A DNA stretch of 64,000 nucleotides, from contig CAKTRJ010000007.1 of assembly GCA_934597345.1 (NCBI GenBank), forward strand, positions 4,033 through 68,032, written 5' to 3'. The position numbers and the translations under genes are program-made. Below are positions 8,749-17,061 of the stretch, in pieces. Under the pieces are notes generated by a model, which worked only from the letters and a program-made list of their open reading frames with translations, did not search any database and had not been told where the DNA came from. Origin of the DNA: an uncultured Oscillospiraceae bacterium (GTDB lineage Bacteria; Bacillota; Clostridia; Oscillospirales; Oscillospiraceae). Position 1 is the stretch's first letter; each line of letters begins with the position of its first letter.

Positions 8749-9483
8749 ATGCAGGATATGGAACAGCGTGTGCAGGCCTACTGGACGAAGCGGGCCAGAG
8801 ATTTCAGCACCGTGCGGCGCAACGAGCTGCACGACGGCGCCATGGGCCAGCGGTGGCTGGCGGAAATGCAGCAATATCTGCCGCAGGGAAAGGCCCTTGA
8901 CATTCTTGACGTCGGCACGGGGACCGGCTACTTTGCCATTCTTCTGGCGCAGGCAGGCCACCGCCTGACGGGCATCGACCTGACCCCCGCCATGATCGCC
9001 GAAGCGAAGGCCACCGCGGCGGCCATGAACGTTTCAGCGCGGTTTCTGGTAATGGATGCCATGGAGACGGCGTTCGCGGACGCCGCCTTTGACGTGATCG
9101 TGACCCGGAACCTGACGTGGACGCTGCCGGACACGGAGCAGGCCTATCGGGAGTGGCGGCGGTTGCTGCGGCCCGGCGGCGTGCTGCTGAATTTTGACGC
9201 CAATTATGGCGACAACGTGCGGCACCACCGGCAGAGGGACTCCTATATCCCCGCCACGGAGGTATACGGCCACTGCGGCATCACGCCGGAGCTGGAGCAG
9301 GAAAATGCCGCCATCACGCTGGCCATGCCCATCAGCCGTCAGGCGCGGCCCCAATGGGACATGGCGCTGCTGCCCCGTTGCGGCTTTTCCCGGTGCGGCT
9401 GTGACGAGGACGCGGGCCGCCGTATTCTGGGCGATCTGGATCTGGCGGACGCGCCGCTGTTTCTGATCACCGCCCGGCGGTAA
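8749..9483 (+). CDS. Class I SAM-dependent methyltransferase (paralogue 2)
   Basis: A 244-residue enzyme, last gene of the importer operon. Motif I ILDVGTGTGYFAILLA; then GIDLTPAMIAEAKA, LVMDAMETAFADAAFD and VIVTRNLTWTLP. It aligns over its whole length with the methyltransferase at 3068 (shared starts with YWTKRA/YWTRRA, shared VTRNLTW, LNFDAN and RPQWDM), so the pair arose by duplication or are subunits/serial enzymes of one modification. Starts 13 bp after the ATPase stop. Followed by a strong terminator. Substrate unknown. Confidence 0.8.
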   Translation: MQDMEQRVQAYWTKRARDFSTVRRNELHDGAMGQRWLAEMQQYLPQGKALDILDVGTGTGYFAILLAQAGHRLTGIDLTPAMIAEAKATAAAMNVSARFLVMDAMETAFADAAFDVIVTRNLTWTLPDTEQAYREWRRLLRPGGVLLNFDANYGDNVRHHRQRDSYIPATEVYGHCGITPELEQENAAITLAMPISRQARPQWDMALLPRCGFSRCGCDEDAGRRILGDLDLADAPLFLITARR

Positions 9484-9511
9484 ACGCCCGATACCCCCGC
9501 AAAATGCAGAC

Positions 9512-9553
9512 AAAAGACCGCCCCTCCGGCAGCCGCCGGAGGGGCGGTCTTTT
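9512..9553. terminator. Bidirectional intrinsic terminator
   Basis: Perfect 19-bp stem (9512-9530 with 9535-9553), 4-nt loop, A-run before and T-run after, between two convergent operons; it can serve both strands. Confidence 0.85.
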
Positions 9554-9561
9554 CGATTTGC

Positions 9562-10683
9562 TTACAGCGGCTTGCCGCCCAGATAGACGGCCTGCCGGAT
9601 GAGTTTTTCGTCACACACCACGAAATCCGCGTGCATACCGTCGGCGATGGCGCCGATCTCATCCTGCCGCCCGATCTCGCGGGCGGGAATTGCGGTGGCG
9701 GAGAAAACGGCCTGCTCACGGGGAATACCGAAGGCCACGGCATTGCGCATGCAGTCGTACAAATTGGCGGCGCTTCCGGCGATGGTGCCGTCCGCCAGAC
9801 GGGCCACGCCGCCGGAGAGGAACACATCCTGTCCGCCCAGGGTGTACTGCCCGTCCGGCATGCCGCAGCAGCGCAGCGCGTCGGAGATCAGGCAGATGCG
9901 GCCGGGGAACAGCTTGAAGGCCATCCGCACGGCGCTGGGATGGACATGGTGTCCGTCGCAGATCAGCTCGGCGGTGACGTTCTCCCGCTCAGAGGCCGCG
10001 CCGATGGGACCGGGATTCCGATGGTGGATGCCGGGCATGGCATTGAACAGGTGCGTCAGGTGGGCAGCGCCCGCGTCAAAGACGGCGGCAGCCTCCTCAT
10101 AGCTGGCGTCGGTATGGGCCACGGAGACGGTGCACTTCTCCGACGCGCGGCGGGCAAATTCCACCGCGCCGGGCAGCTCCGGGGCCACGTCCGCGATCCG
10201 CAGCAGGCCCTCCGCCGCGTCATAGAGCCGGACAAAGGCGTCGTAATCCGGCAATCGGAGATAGGCAGCGTTCTGGGCGCCCTTCTTCTTCTCGGAGAAG
10301 AAAGGCCCCTCCATCTGAATACCCATCAACTGTGCACAGCCCTCCGGCTGCGTTTTATGGAGCCGCACCGCCGTGCGGAAGGCCGTTTCCAGCACGTCAT
10401 AGGGCAGCGTCATAGAGGCGGGGGCGAAGGAGGTCACGCCGTTTTGCGCCAGATAGGCGGCCATTTTCACAAGACCGTCATCGTCGCCGTCGGAGAAGTC
10501 CGCGCCGGAGTTGCCGTGGGTGTGGACATCCACCAGACCGGGGATCACATACGCGCCGTGAAGGTCGACGCACTCTCCGTCCGCCGTTTCCGCCAGCACA
10601 TGGGCGAACCGGCCGTGCGCCACAGAGAAGCCGCCGGGGACGAACCGGCCGTTGACAAAGATATTTCCGTTGATAAACCGCAT
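9562..10683 (-). CDS. nagA: N-acetylglucosamine-6-phosphate deacetylase
   Basis: Cytoplasmic amidohydrolase that removes the acetyl group from GlcNAc-6-P. The 373-residue protein has the metal site VDVHTHG (His 54 and 56), MEGPFFSEKKKGAQN, VSVAHTDASYEEA, NAMPGIHHRNPG, CDGHHVHP and ISDALRCCG (catalytic Asp), in the standard NagA order. ATG 10683 was chosen because it has GGAGG 6 bases ahead and begins at the usual N-terminus; the longer frame adds unrelated basic residues. Last gene of nagB-ROK-nagA, with 1 bp between it and the ROK gene. Confidence 0.95.
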   Translation of the reverse strand: MRFINGNIFVNGRFVPGGFSVAHGRFAHVLAETADGECVDLHGAYVIPGLVDVHTHGNSGADFSDGDDDGLVKMAAYLAQNGVTSFAPASMTLPYDVLETAFRTAVRLHKTQPEGCAQLMGIQMEGPFFSEKKKGAQNAAYLRLPDYDAFVRLYDAAEGLLRIADVAPELPGAVEFARRASEKCTVSVAHTDASYEEAAAVFDAGAAHLTHLFNAMPGIHHRNPGPIGAASERENVTAELICDGHHVHPSAVRMAFKLFPGRICLISDALRCCGMPDGQYTLGGQDVFLSGGVARLADGTIAGSAANLYDCMRNAVAFGIPREQAVFSATAIPAREIGRQDEIGAIADGMHADFVVCDEKLIRQAVYLGGKPL

Positions 10684-10684
10684 A

Positions 10685-12067
10685 TCACACCTCCGGCAGA
10701 CTGACCGTCGGCAGACTAGCCGCCGCCATGGACTGGCCCACACGGCGGAACTGCTCGTCCGGCAGGGTAACGGACACCGTCAGTTCCGGATATTCCTCCG
10801 CCAGCACACGGCGGCACTCCGCAACGATCGTCTCGCCGCCCACGCCGGAGGCCACGCGGCCCAGCACCAGCAGGTTTTTCAGGTCATATACGGAGGCGTA
10901 CAGGGGCAGGGTGTGGCCCAGATACACGCCGATATCCCGGAAGATGGCCAGCGCACGCGCATCGCCGCGCTCCGCCAGCTGCTGTACCGCCTTCAGCTTT
11001 TCCGCCGGGGTCAGACCGGCGTCCAGCGCGATACCGGCGGCAGGCGCCAGCTTGATCACCGCGTCCTGCGAAAAGTATTTGCAGCCCACGCCGATATCGC
11101 CGGACCACTCGTCACGCTCCGCGTGGGGGTTCAGATCCACCGGTGCAAAGGCCAGCTCATTGAACCAGCCCAGAATACTGCCCTCCCGGTTCACATAGCC
11201 CACCGCCTCGCTGGTGCCCATGGCAAGGCCCATGACGCAGCTGTCATGAAGGCTCATGGCACCGGCCAGCGCCGTCACGTCGCCATCGTTGGCCACCACG
11301 ATGGGCACATTGCCGATGGCGGCGGCCGCGCGGTCATAGATGGTCTTGATGGGGCCGCGCTTGTCCTGCGGCACCTTGATGAACAGCGACGACACCATGG
11401 GAGCGTTGCCGATGAACACACCGGCGGAGGACACGCCGATGCCGTCCACACGGGGCATTTTCGACGCCGCCGTGCGGAAGGCGTCCAGAATGCCCTGATA
11501 GTGATACTCCGGGTCGGTCTGGGCCTTGGGATGCCAGACCACCTCCTCGGAATACACCGTCTCGCCGTCAATGACGGCGGAGACCTTCCGGTCAGAGCCG
11601 CCTGCGTCGAAGCCGATGCGGCAGCCGTTGAGATGGCCGCCGATCCTCCGGGCGCTGCTGCGCTCCTTCGGGAAGTCCACCTCTGCGATGGCCTCCAGCT
11701 GGAAGGGCCGCTCGAACACCGTCTCCATGAAGTCCACGTCGAATTCCCGGTCGCCGCCCCGGCGGTAGATGCTCCGCAGGTCCTCCGCCAGCTCATTGCA
11801 GCCGCTGATATACACCCGCCAGCCGCCTACGCTCCACAGCAGCAGCTTGACGGTGCGCTCCAGAAACCGCAGGTTGGCGTCCTGATACACCACGCTCCGC
11901 AGGCGGGTATCGAATACCGACACCTGTCCATCCTGCCGCTCCACGGCGATGCGGACGGGGCGATGAGCCTCCGCCAGATAGGCCGTGCGCCACGGGGCAA
12001 AGGGGATGAAGCCCCCGTCCAGCGCGGGCTTATTCTTGATGTCATAGGAAATACCCAGATATTCCAT
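10685..12067 (-). CDS. ROK-family sugar kinase-like protein
   Basis: A 460-residue ASKHA-fold protein. A long N-terminal region of about 160 residues precedes the ATP-binding start CRIGFDAGGSDRKVSAV; later come GIGVSSAGVFIG, PIVVANDGDVTALAGAMS (catalytic Asp context) and MGLAMGTSEAVGYV. The C-terminus has VLGRVASGVGGETIV. Simple ROK kinases have about 300-320 residues, so this is a larger subtype. Lying between nagB and nagA it probably phosphorylates an amino sugar such as GlcNAc, which is an inference. No winged-helix repressor domain is evident at the N-terminus. Confidence 0.75.
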   Translation of the reverse strand: MEYLGISYDIKNKPALDGGFIPFAPWRTAYLAEAHRPVRIAVERQDGQVSVFDTRLRSVVYQDANLRFLERTVKLLLWSVGGWRVYISGCNELAEDLRSIYRRGGDREFDVDFMETVFERPFQLEAIAEVDFPKERSSARRIGGHLNGCRIGFDAGGSDRKVSAVIDGETVYSEEVVWHPKAQTDPEYHYQGILDAFRTAASKMPRVDGIGVSSAGVFIGNAPMVSSLFIKVPQDKRGPIKTIYDRAAAAIGNVPIVVANDGDVTALAGAMSLHDSCVMGLAMGTSEAVGYVNREGSILGWFNELAFAPVDLNPHAERDEWSGDIGVGCKYFSQDAVIKLAPAAGIALDAGLTPAEKLKAVQQLAERGDARALAIFRDIGVYLGHTLPLYASVYDLKNLLVLGRVASGVGGETIVAECRRVLAEEYPELTVSVTLPDEQFRRVGQSMAAASLPTVSLPEV

Positions 12068-12069
12068 AG

Positions 12070-12822
12070 TCAGTCTTCCTTTCCCATACCGGCGCCGTCC
12101 CACGCGGCCCGGTCACAGATCAGCGTTACATCGGGGTGGAATTGCAGGATGGAGGCGGGCACCCACGGCGTCACCGGGCCGAAGAAGGCTTTGCGCAGGA
12201 TCTCCGCCTTGTCCGCGCCGGTCACCAGCATCAGCACCCGGCGGGCCGCCATCACCGTACCCACGCCCATGGTATAAGCCGCCGCGGGCACCTCCGTCTC
12301 GCTGGCGAAGAAACGGGCGTTGGCCCGGCGGGTGGTCTCCGTCAGCGCCACCTCATGTGTCCAGCTGGGGAAATGGTCACAGGGCTCGTTGAAGCCGATG
12401 TGGCCGTCGTGGCCAAGTCCCAGCAGCTGTAAGTCTATGCCGCCCCAGTCCTCGATGGCCCGCTCATAGGCCATGCACATGGCCTCCACATCCTGCGTCA
12501 GGCCGTCCGGCACCAGGGTGTTCTCCGGACGGATGGCGATGTGGTCAAACAGATTCTCCTGCATGAAGTGCCGGTAGCTCTGGGGATGGTCGGGGGCAAG
12601 GCCCTTGTACTCATCCAGATTCACCGACCGCACGCGGGTAAAGTCCAGAAGGCCCGCCTTCTCCCGCGCCGCCAGCTCGCGGTACAGGGGAACAGGGGTG
12701 GAGCCGGTGGCCAGGCCCAGCACGCAGGCGGGCTTGGCGGCCATGACCTCCTGAAACTGATCCGCCGCCAGACGGCCCACCTCCGCGGCGGTCTCCGCCT
12801 TCAATATCTTCAAGTGCAGCAT
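12070..12822 (-). CDS. nagB: Glucosamine-6-phosphate deaminase
   Basis: Converts glucosamine-6-P to fructose-6-P and ammonia, feeding amino sugars into glycolysis. The 250 residues include GLATGSTPVPLY (phosphate loop), VNLDEYKGL, catalytic GLGHDGHIGFNEP and MGVGTVMAARRVLML, all diagnostic. ATG 12822 follows GGAGG by 7 bases. It leads the nagB-ROK-nagA operon, 2 bp from the ROK start, downstream of a TTGCAT-17-TATGAT promoter and a short palindrome that might be an operator. Confidence 0.95.
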   Translation of the reverse strand: MLHLKILKAETAAEVGRLAADQFQEVMAAKPACVLGLATGSTPVPLYRELAAREKAGLLDFTRVRSVNLDEYKGLAPDHPQSYRHFMQENLFDHIAIRPENTLVPDGLTQDVEAMCMAYERAIEDWGGIDLQLLGLGHDGHIGFNEPCDHFPSWTHEVALTETTRRANARFFASETEVPAAAYTMGVGTVMAARRVLMLVTGADKAEILRKAFFGPVTPWVPASILQFHPDVTLICDRAAWDGAGMGKED

Positions 12823-12869
12823 GATTTGCCTCCTTTTGCAGGGAAATTTTGTCTCCGTCGTATTTTCAT

Positions 12870-12886
12870 CGTCGAGCAGTTCGACG
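12870..12886. promoter_or_regulatory. Palindrome in the nagB leader, possible operator
   Basis: CGTCGA, 5-bp spacer, TCGACG, between the nagB promoter and start codon. Position fits a repressor site or leader structure; the regulator is unknown. Confidence 0.35.
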
Positions 12887-12914
12887 CGGCACATAGGCTC
12901 ACTTTCTTCCTGCC

Positions 12915-12943
12915 ATCATACACCAAGCCGGAGGAAAATGCAA
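12915..12943 (-). promoter_or_regulatory. Putative nagB operon promoter
   Basis: Minus strand TTGCAT (12943-12938), 17-bp spacer, TATGAT (12920-12915), about 95 bp before nagB. Confidence 0.6.
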
Positions 12944-13024
12944 CGTCGGTCTTGCCGTGCCTGTCACCTGTTTCCCCTCTCCGGCATAGAATGGCGTAAC
13001 GATCTGCGGTAAGGAGAGATGACG

Positions 13025-13732
13025 ATGAATTGCAGCAACGGCACATACCGGGGAAACGGCTGTCATCCGCAGGATGCCTGCGGATCATATGTGACCATTC
13101 AGGGCTCCATGGCGCCAATGGGGCCGGAGGGGCCTCTGGGCGAGCAGGGGCCAATGGGCCCGCGGGGCATCCGGGGTGAGCAGGGTATTCAAGGTCCCAA
13201 GGGCGATACCGGCGAGACACCGGCCATCACCGTGGCGGAGGATACCCCTCTCAGCTACCGGCTGCACTTCCAGACCAGCCAGCAGGAGCTGACCACCCCC
13301 AACCTGTTCGCACCCTTCACGGAATATCACGCCGACCTGTCCGCCGTGGGCAGCGCACTGGTGATGCCGCTGAAGGATCTGGTGCTGACGTATCAGTGTA
13401 CCTCCTCCACCGCGCTGCGCATCACCATCGCCCCCAATGACAGCGCCGCAAGCGTTCTGGTCGACGTGCGCCGGACATCCATCTATAACGGCAGCACCGT
13501 GGAGACGCTGACGCTGAACGGCTCCACCGTCTCGGGCCGCGTCGTGCTGGACGATATCGTCTACACCAATTCGCAGGAGTCCCACAGCATGCAGATCCGC
13601 CAGCAGGATCCGGCCACAAAGCTCTGGTCGCTGTGCGAGATACACTCCTTCCTCTCCGCAGGCGGCGCACGGGTCTCCGTCCGTATCCAGTGGAGCGAGT
13701 ACGACATAAGCTACGAGGCGCCTACGGTATGA
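13025..13732 (+). CDS. Collagen-like repeat surface protein (BclA-like)
   Basis: A 235-residue protein with a short Cys-containing head (MNCSNGTYRGNGCHPQDACG), then about 11 Gly-X-Y triplets (residues about 35-68, including GPMGPRG and GEQGIQGPKGD) and a beta-rich C-terminal domain of about 165 residues. The layout matches exosporium filament proteins of the BclA type, where the collagen stalk trimerises and the C-terminal domain forms the tip; no signal peptide is visible, as usual for spore-coat proteins. Of two in-frame ATGs (13019, 13025), the second has the better spacing from AAGGAG. A long hairpin follows the stop directly. Spore location is inference. Confidence 0.75.
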   Translation: MNCSNGTYRGNGCHPQDACGSYVTIQGSMAPMGPEGPLGEQGPMGPRGIRGEQGIQGPKGDTGETPAITVAEDTPLSYRLHFQTSQQELTTPNLFAPFTEYHADLSAVGSALVMPLKDLVLTYQCTSSTALRITIAPNDSAASVLVDVRRTSIYNGSTVETLTLNGSTVSGRVVLDDIVYTNSQESHSMQIRQQDPATKLWSLCEIHSFLSAGGARVSVRIQWSEYDISYEAPTV

Positions 13733-13771
13733 GCAAGGCCCGCACCCACCGGCGGTGGGTGCGGGCCTTGC
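13733..13771 (+). terminator. Strong hairpin after the collagen-like gene
   Basis: Perfect 18-bp stem (13733-13750 with 13754-13771) and 3-nt loop beginning at the base after the stop codon. There is no T-run, so termination efficiency is uncertain. Confidence 0.6.
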
Positions 13772-13829
13772 CGCGTTCCGTTATTCCTTCAGCTGCTCCA
13801 CAACTTTGTGGGAATCCTCTCTGGCCGCC

Positions 13830-14435
13830 TTACTTCCGCGCCGTGACGCAGAGCCAGCCCATTCTGTTTCTTCGGGTCTGAACGTCCCGGAACCCGGCCT
13901 GCTCCAGAGCGTCCTTCAGCTGGGTGTCCCGATAGACGGTCATGCCGTTGATGATCTCCGGCCATTTGCTGTCCTTTACCGGGTCGCTGCACTCGTTGCA
14001 GATAAGGAACGTGCCGCCGCTTTTCAGCACGCGGAACACCTCACGGAAGCACCGGGGCAGATCGGGCCAGAAATAGACCGTCTCAAAGGCTGTAACCATG
14101 TCGAACCAATCATCGGCAAAAAGCATGTCGGCAACGCTGCCCTGCAGGACCGTGCAGCGGCCCTCCCGGATGGCCTGCCGGTTGACCTCCTGCGCCTTTT
14201 CCACGCTGACGGGCGAATAGTCGATGCCCTTCACCACGCCGCCGGGGCACTTTTTCAGCAGCTTTCTGATGTTGGCTCCGCCGCCGCAGCCGCAGTCCAG
14301 CACCGCTGCGTCCGGCGCAATGCGCAGGTGGGAAAGTCCCCACCGTGCCAGCGGCCGGTGGCACAGGTTCATCATGGCCACCATCACCCGGCCGCCGCGG
14401 CCTGTGGGCTTGCGGGTATTTTCAAAGAATGACAT
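13830..14435 (-). CDS. SAM-dependent methyltransferase
   Basis: A 201-residue methyltransferase with motif I VLDCGCGGGANIRKLL, acidic loop KGIDYSPVSVEKA, QGSVADMLFADDWFD and FLICNECSDP. The VLDCGCGGG motif and short length place it in the Methyltransf_11/25 group, often annotated as general small-molecule methyltransferases. The upstream GTG at 14441 is less likely than ATG 14435, which is spaced correctly from AGGAGG. It has a perfect consensus promoter and a 90-nt leader with two hairpins, so it is probably regulated on its own. Substrate unknown. Confidence 0.75.
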   Translation of the reverse strand: MSFFENTRKPTGRGGRVMVAMMNLCHRPLARWGLSHLRIAPDAAVLDCGCGGGANIRKLLKKCPGGVVKGIDYSPVSVEKAQEVNRQAIREGRCTVLQGSVADMLFADDWFDMVTAFETVYFWPDLPRCFREVFRVLKSGGTFLICNECSDPVKDSKWPEIINGMTVYRDTQLKDALEQAGFRDVQTRRNRMGWLCVTARK

Positions 14436-14461
14436 ACGCACCCTCCTGTTCTTTATTCGCG

Positions 14462-14509
14462 CTGGTTAGTTTTCGCTAACCAGTATCTGTATAAAAGGCT
14501 GCCTGCCGC
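14462..14509 (-). promoter_or_regulatory. Two hairpins in the leader of the methyltransferase gene
   Basis: CTGGTTAG and CTAACCAG pair across 6 nt (14462-14483), and GGCTGC pairs with GCAGCC nearby (about 14498-14514). Both lie between the promoter and ribosome site and could form an operator or leader RNA switch. No known riboswitch class recognised. Confidence 0.4.
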
Positions 14510-14527
14510 AGCCTGTTTAACGGCTTC

Positions 14528-14556
14528 ATTATAGTCCCACGGTTTTGGCCTGTCAA
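14528..14556 (-). promoter_or_regulatory. Consensus promoter of the methyltransferase gene
   Basis: Minus strand TTGACA (14556-14551), 17-bp spacer, TATAAT (14533-14528). Confidence 0.75.
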
Positions 14557-14558
14557 GC

Positions 14559-14596
14559 AAAAAGAGGCGCCCGGCCATGACCGGACGGTTCTTTTT
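14559..14596 (-). terminator. Intrinsic terminator after yhaM
   Basis: Imperfect stem with two mismatches around CCGG/CCGG, flanked by A5 and T5; reads as a terminator on the minus strand ahead of the next promoter. Confidence 0.6.
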
Positions 14597-14682
14597 GCTA
14601 TTGCGCTTTCACGCGCCGATGACACCGATCCCCGCCCCGCCATGGGGCAGAATACCATATTCCATCTGAGATCCTTCCTTTT

Positions 14683-15639
14683 TCACTTCGATTCATGGGG
14701 CTTGTATACCCGCCGCTCCAACGCGAAAACGCGGTCACTGAATTCTCCCACGGACAGGCCGCTCAGAACCTCGCGGTAGATCTCCATACGGCTGTCGATG
14801 GCATCGATGTGGGACAGCAGCTCCGCCTCCGCGAACAGTGGCCGCACAGCGGCGCCGAACTCCGGCTCGCCGTGGTGGGAGAGGATCATGTGCTGCAGCA
14901 GCGTGGATTTGTCGTCGGGGATACCCCGCTCTTTCGCCGTATCCGCCGCCTCCTGGGCTCCCATTACCAGATGGCCCAGCAACTGACCCTTGGTGGAATA
15001 GCCGGTCACCAGCCCCAACTCGGAAAAAGCGAACTCCTTGGCCTTGGCAAAGTCGTGCAGCAGCGTACCTGCCAGCAGCAGATCGCGGTCGATGACCGCG
15101 CGGTACTGTGCCGCCAGAAACTCCGCCATGGTCAGCATATCCACCGTATGCATCAGCAATCCGCGAAGAAAGCCGTGGTGTACGCTTTTGGCGGCGGGGA
15201 TCTGCTGAAATTCCGCCAGATGCCGCCGCAGCATCTCACGGCAGAGGGTCTGATAGTCCGCGTCCTCCATACCGTCCACGATGTCGTTGACCTTTTGCAG
15301 ATAGGCGTCGGTGTCAATAGGGGCCACGGGGACCAGCGCGCTAAGGTCCACCGGGTCATTCTCCGTGCGGAGGCGGATGCGGTCGATGACGATCTGCGGC
15401 GTGCCCCGGTATTCTGACACCGTGCCCCGCAGCTTGATGATCTTACCCTCGTCAGCCACACCGATGGGGCCGGTGTAGTCCCACACCTTGGCGTCGATCA
15501 AGCCCGACGTGTCGGACAGCGACGCGCTGAGGAAGGGCTTGCCTGCCGCCGTGGTCTTGGGATAAGCGCCCTTCAGGATGTAAAAGCCCTCCACCTCGTC
15601 GCCGCTGCGCATGTCAGCGATCCTTTTGTTGTATTCCAT
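14683..15639 (-). CDS. yhaM: 3'-5' exoribonuclease YhaM family (OB fold + HD domain)
   Basis: A 318-residue protein, close to B. subtilis YhaM (314). Residues about 12-95 form an OB-fold nucleic-acid domain (GDEVEGFYILKGAYPKTT, then GLIDAKVWDY); residues about 140-290 form an HD phosphohydrolase domain with HHGFLRGLLMHTVDM and LLHDFAKAKEF, plus MILSHHGEPEFG metal ligands. YhaM trims RNA (and ssDNA) from the 3' end in a Mn-dependent reaction. Starts MEYNKRIADM; the 56-bp gap from the upstream Dph6-like gene permits cotranscription. Confidence 0.9.
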   Translation of the reverse strand: MEYNKRIADMRSGDEVEGFYILKGAYPKTTAAGKPFLSASLSDTSGLIDAKVWDYTGPIGVADEGKIIKLRGTVSEYRGTPQIVIDRIRLRTENDPVDLSALVPVAPIDTDAYLQKVNDIVDGMEDADYQTLCREMLRRHLAEFQQIPAAKSVHHGFLRGLLMHTVDMLTMAEFLAAQYRAVIDRDLLLAGTLLHDFAKAKEFAFSELGLVTGYSTKGQLLGHLVMGAQEAADTAKERGIPDDKSTLLQHMILSHHGEPEFGAAVRPLFAEAELLSHIDAIDSRMEIYREVLSGLSVGEFSDRVFALERRVYKPHESK

Positions 15640-15695
15640 ATCTCTTGTCCTTTCCGGTCATGCTTTCTATCTCTGTCAAGTGCCGCAGACAGTTA

Positions 15696-16343
15696 TCATT
15701 CCGTCGCTACCTCTATTACGGAAAAATCACCAAAACCCAGAATTCTACCGGTCTTATAGGCCAGCGGTCTGTGAAATACCGGCCCATCCATGACCAGCGT
15801 ATGGTATTCACCGTTTTCACCGCAGATGTCAATGCCGCAGCCGCTCATGATGTCGATCACCTCGGCGTTGATCACGCGGCCCAGCAGGCTTTTCGGCAGC
15901 AATGTGCTGTTGATGGATTTGATAAGGCACTGATAGCCCAGGCTCACCAGCTCACGCACGTTTTCCGAGCGATCCTTGTGCCACAGGGGAAACACCGCCT
16001 CAAGTCCGGTATTCCTGCATCGCGTTTCGCACCATGCGCGATTCTTCTCAATGTCAATATCACCGAAGCAGACGGCCTCCGCGCCCAGCGTGGCAGCTTC
16101 CTTCAGCCTGTCCTCCATAGCCAGATGGTAGCACTCTCCCGCCGTCGGCGTCATCAAAAGCGGGATCTCCAGGGCATCCGAATAGGCCCGGAGCATTCCA
16201 GGATCCGCCCCGTGAAAGAAAGAGCGCTTTGCCTCCTGATCCACCATTGTCAGCAGCGCCACAGGCTCATTCCCTTGTGCGATCATATGATGTAACGCCA
16301 GCGTACTGTCCTTTCCGCAGCTGTAAGACATGACAAATCTCAT
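15696..16343 (-). CDS. Dph6-related ATP pyrophosphatase
   Basis: A 215-residue PP-loop ATPase: MRFVMSYSCGKDSTLALH contains the pyrophosphatase loop SCGKDST (about residues 7-13), and the C-terminal half has ISGCGIDICGENGEYHT, typical of the Dph6/MJ0570 group. Family members adenylate a carboxylate; eukaryotic Dph6 makes diphthamide, but bacteria lack diphthamide, so the substrate here is unknown. ATG 16343 follows GGAGG by 5 bases. It lies 34 bp downstream of the Vat-like acetyltransferase and 56 bp upstream of yhaM. Confidence 0.85.
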   Translation of the reverse strand: MRFVMSYSCGKDSTLALHHMIAQGNEPVALLTMVDQEAKRSFFHGADPGMLRAYSDALEIPLLMTPTAGECYHLAMEDRLKEAATLGAEAVCFGDIDIEKNRAWCETRCRNTGLEAVFPLWHKDRSENVRELVSLGYQCLIKSINSTLLPKSLLGRVINAEVIDIMSGCGIDICGENGEYHTLVMDGPVFHRPLAYKTGRILGFGDFSVIEVATE

Positions 16344-16377
16344 GGTTTCCTCCGTTTCTGATGCAAATTCTCCCGCA

Positions 16378-17013
16378 TCAGTCCGCAATGTGCCGGATCC
16401 GCGTCAGATCGCCGCTGCACAGCGCATCCATATTGCGGAAGATCTTCTCCGGCTCCCAGTCCCACCATCTCAGCGCCAGCAGATACTCCGTCAGCTCCTC
16501 ATCAAAGCGGGGCCGGATCACCCGGCAGGGATTGCCGCCCGCCACGCAGTAAGCCGGAACGTCCTTCGTCACCACCGAGTTGGCGGCAATGATGGCACCG
16601 TCGCCGATGTGGACGCCCGGCATTACGGTGACGTTCTGTCCGATCCACACGTCGTTTCCCACCACCGTGTCGCCCTTCAGCGGCAGCTCCTCCAGCGCCG
16701 GGGCAAACCGCTCCCATCCCCCGCCCATGATGTTGAAGGGATAGGTGGTGACGCTGTTCATCCGGTGATTGGCACCGTTCATCACAAACTCGATCCCTCT
16801 GGCGATGGCGCAAAACCGGCCGATGATCAGCTTGTCCCCCAGGAACTCATAGTGATGGGTCACATGCTCCTCAAACCGCTCCGCGCCGTCCACATCATCG
16901 TAGTAGGTGTAATCCCCCACGATAATGTTGGGCCGGGTGATGACATTCTTGATATAGACGACCTGCCTGATCTTTTCGTTGGGGTGAATACGGTTGGGGT
17001 CCGGTCCTGTCAT
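16378..17013 (-). CDS. Vat-like xenobiotic O-acetyltransferase (left-handed beta-helix)
   Basis: A 211-residue hexapeptide-repeat acetyltransferase closely resembling streptogramin A acetyltransferases of the Vat group. Landmarks: DYTYYDD (about 34-40), LIIGRFCAIARGIEFVMNGANHRM with the catalytic His 83, NIMGGGWE, KGDTVVGNDVWIGQNVTVMP, IGDGAIIAANSVVTKDV, and the C-terminal LRWWDWE. In the family an acetyl group is moved from acetyl-CoA to an antibiotic hydroxyl. Many such proteins are housekeeping XATs with no resistance phenotype, so resistance is not claimed. GGAGG precedes the start. Confidence 0.85.
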   Translation of the reverse strand: MTGPDPNRIHPNEKIRQVVYIKNVITRPNIIVGDYTYYDDVDGAERFEEHVTHHYEFLGDKLIIGRFCAIARGIEFVMNGANHRMNSVTTYPFNIMGGGWERFAPALEELPLKGDTVVGNDVWIGQNVTVMPGVHIGDGAIIAANSVVTKDVPAYCVAGGNPCRVIRPRFDEELTEYLLALRWWDWEPEKIFRNMDALCSGDLTRIRHIAD

Positions 17014-17061
17014 TGTTCTGTCCTCCCTGCTTGTTATTCTTCGGTGTCTCGCCGCCGTTCT

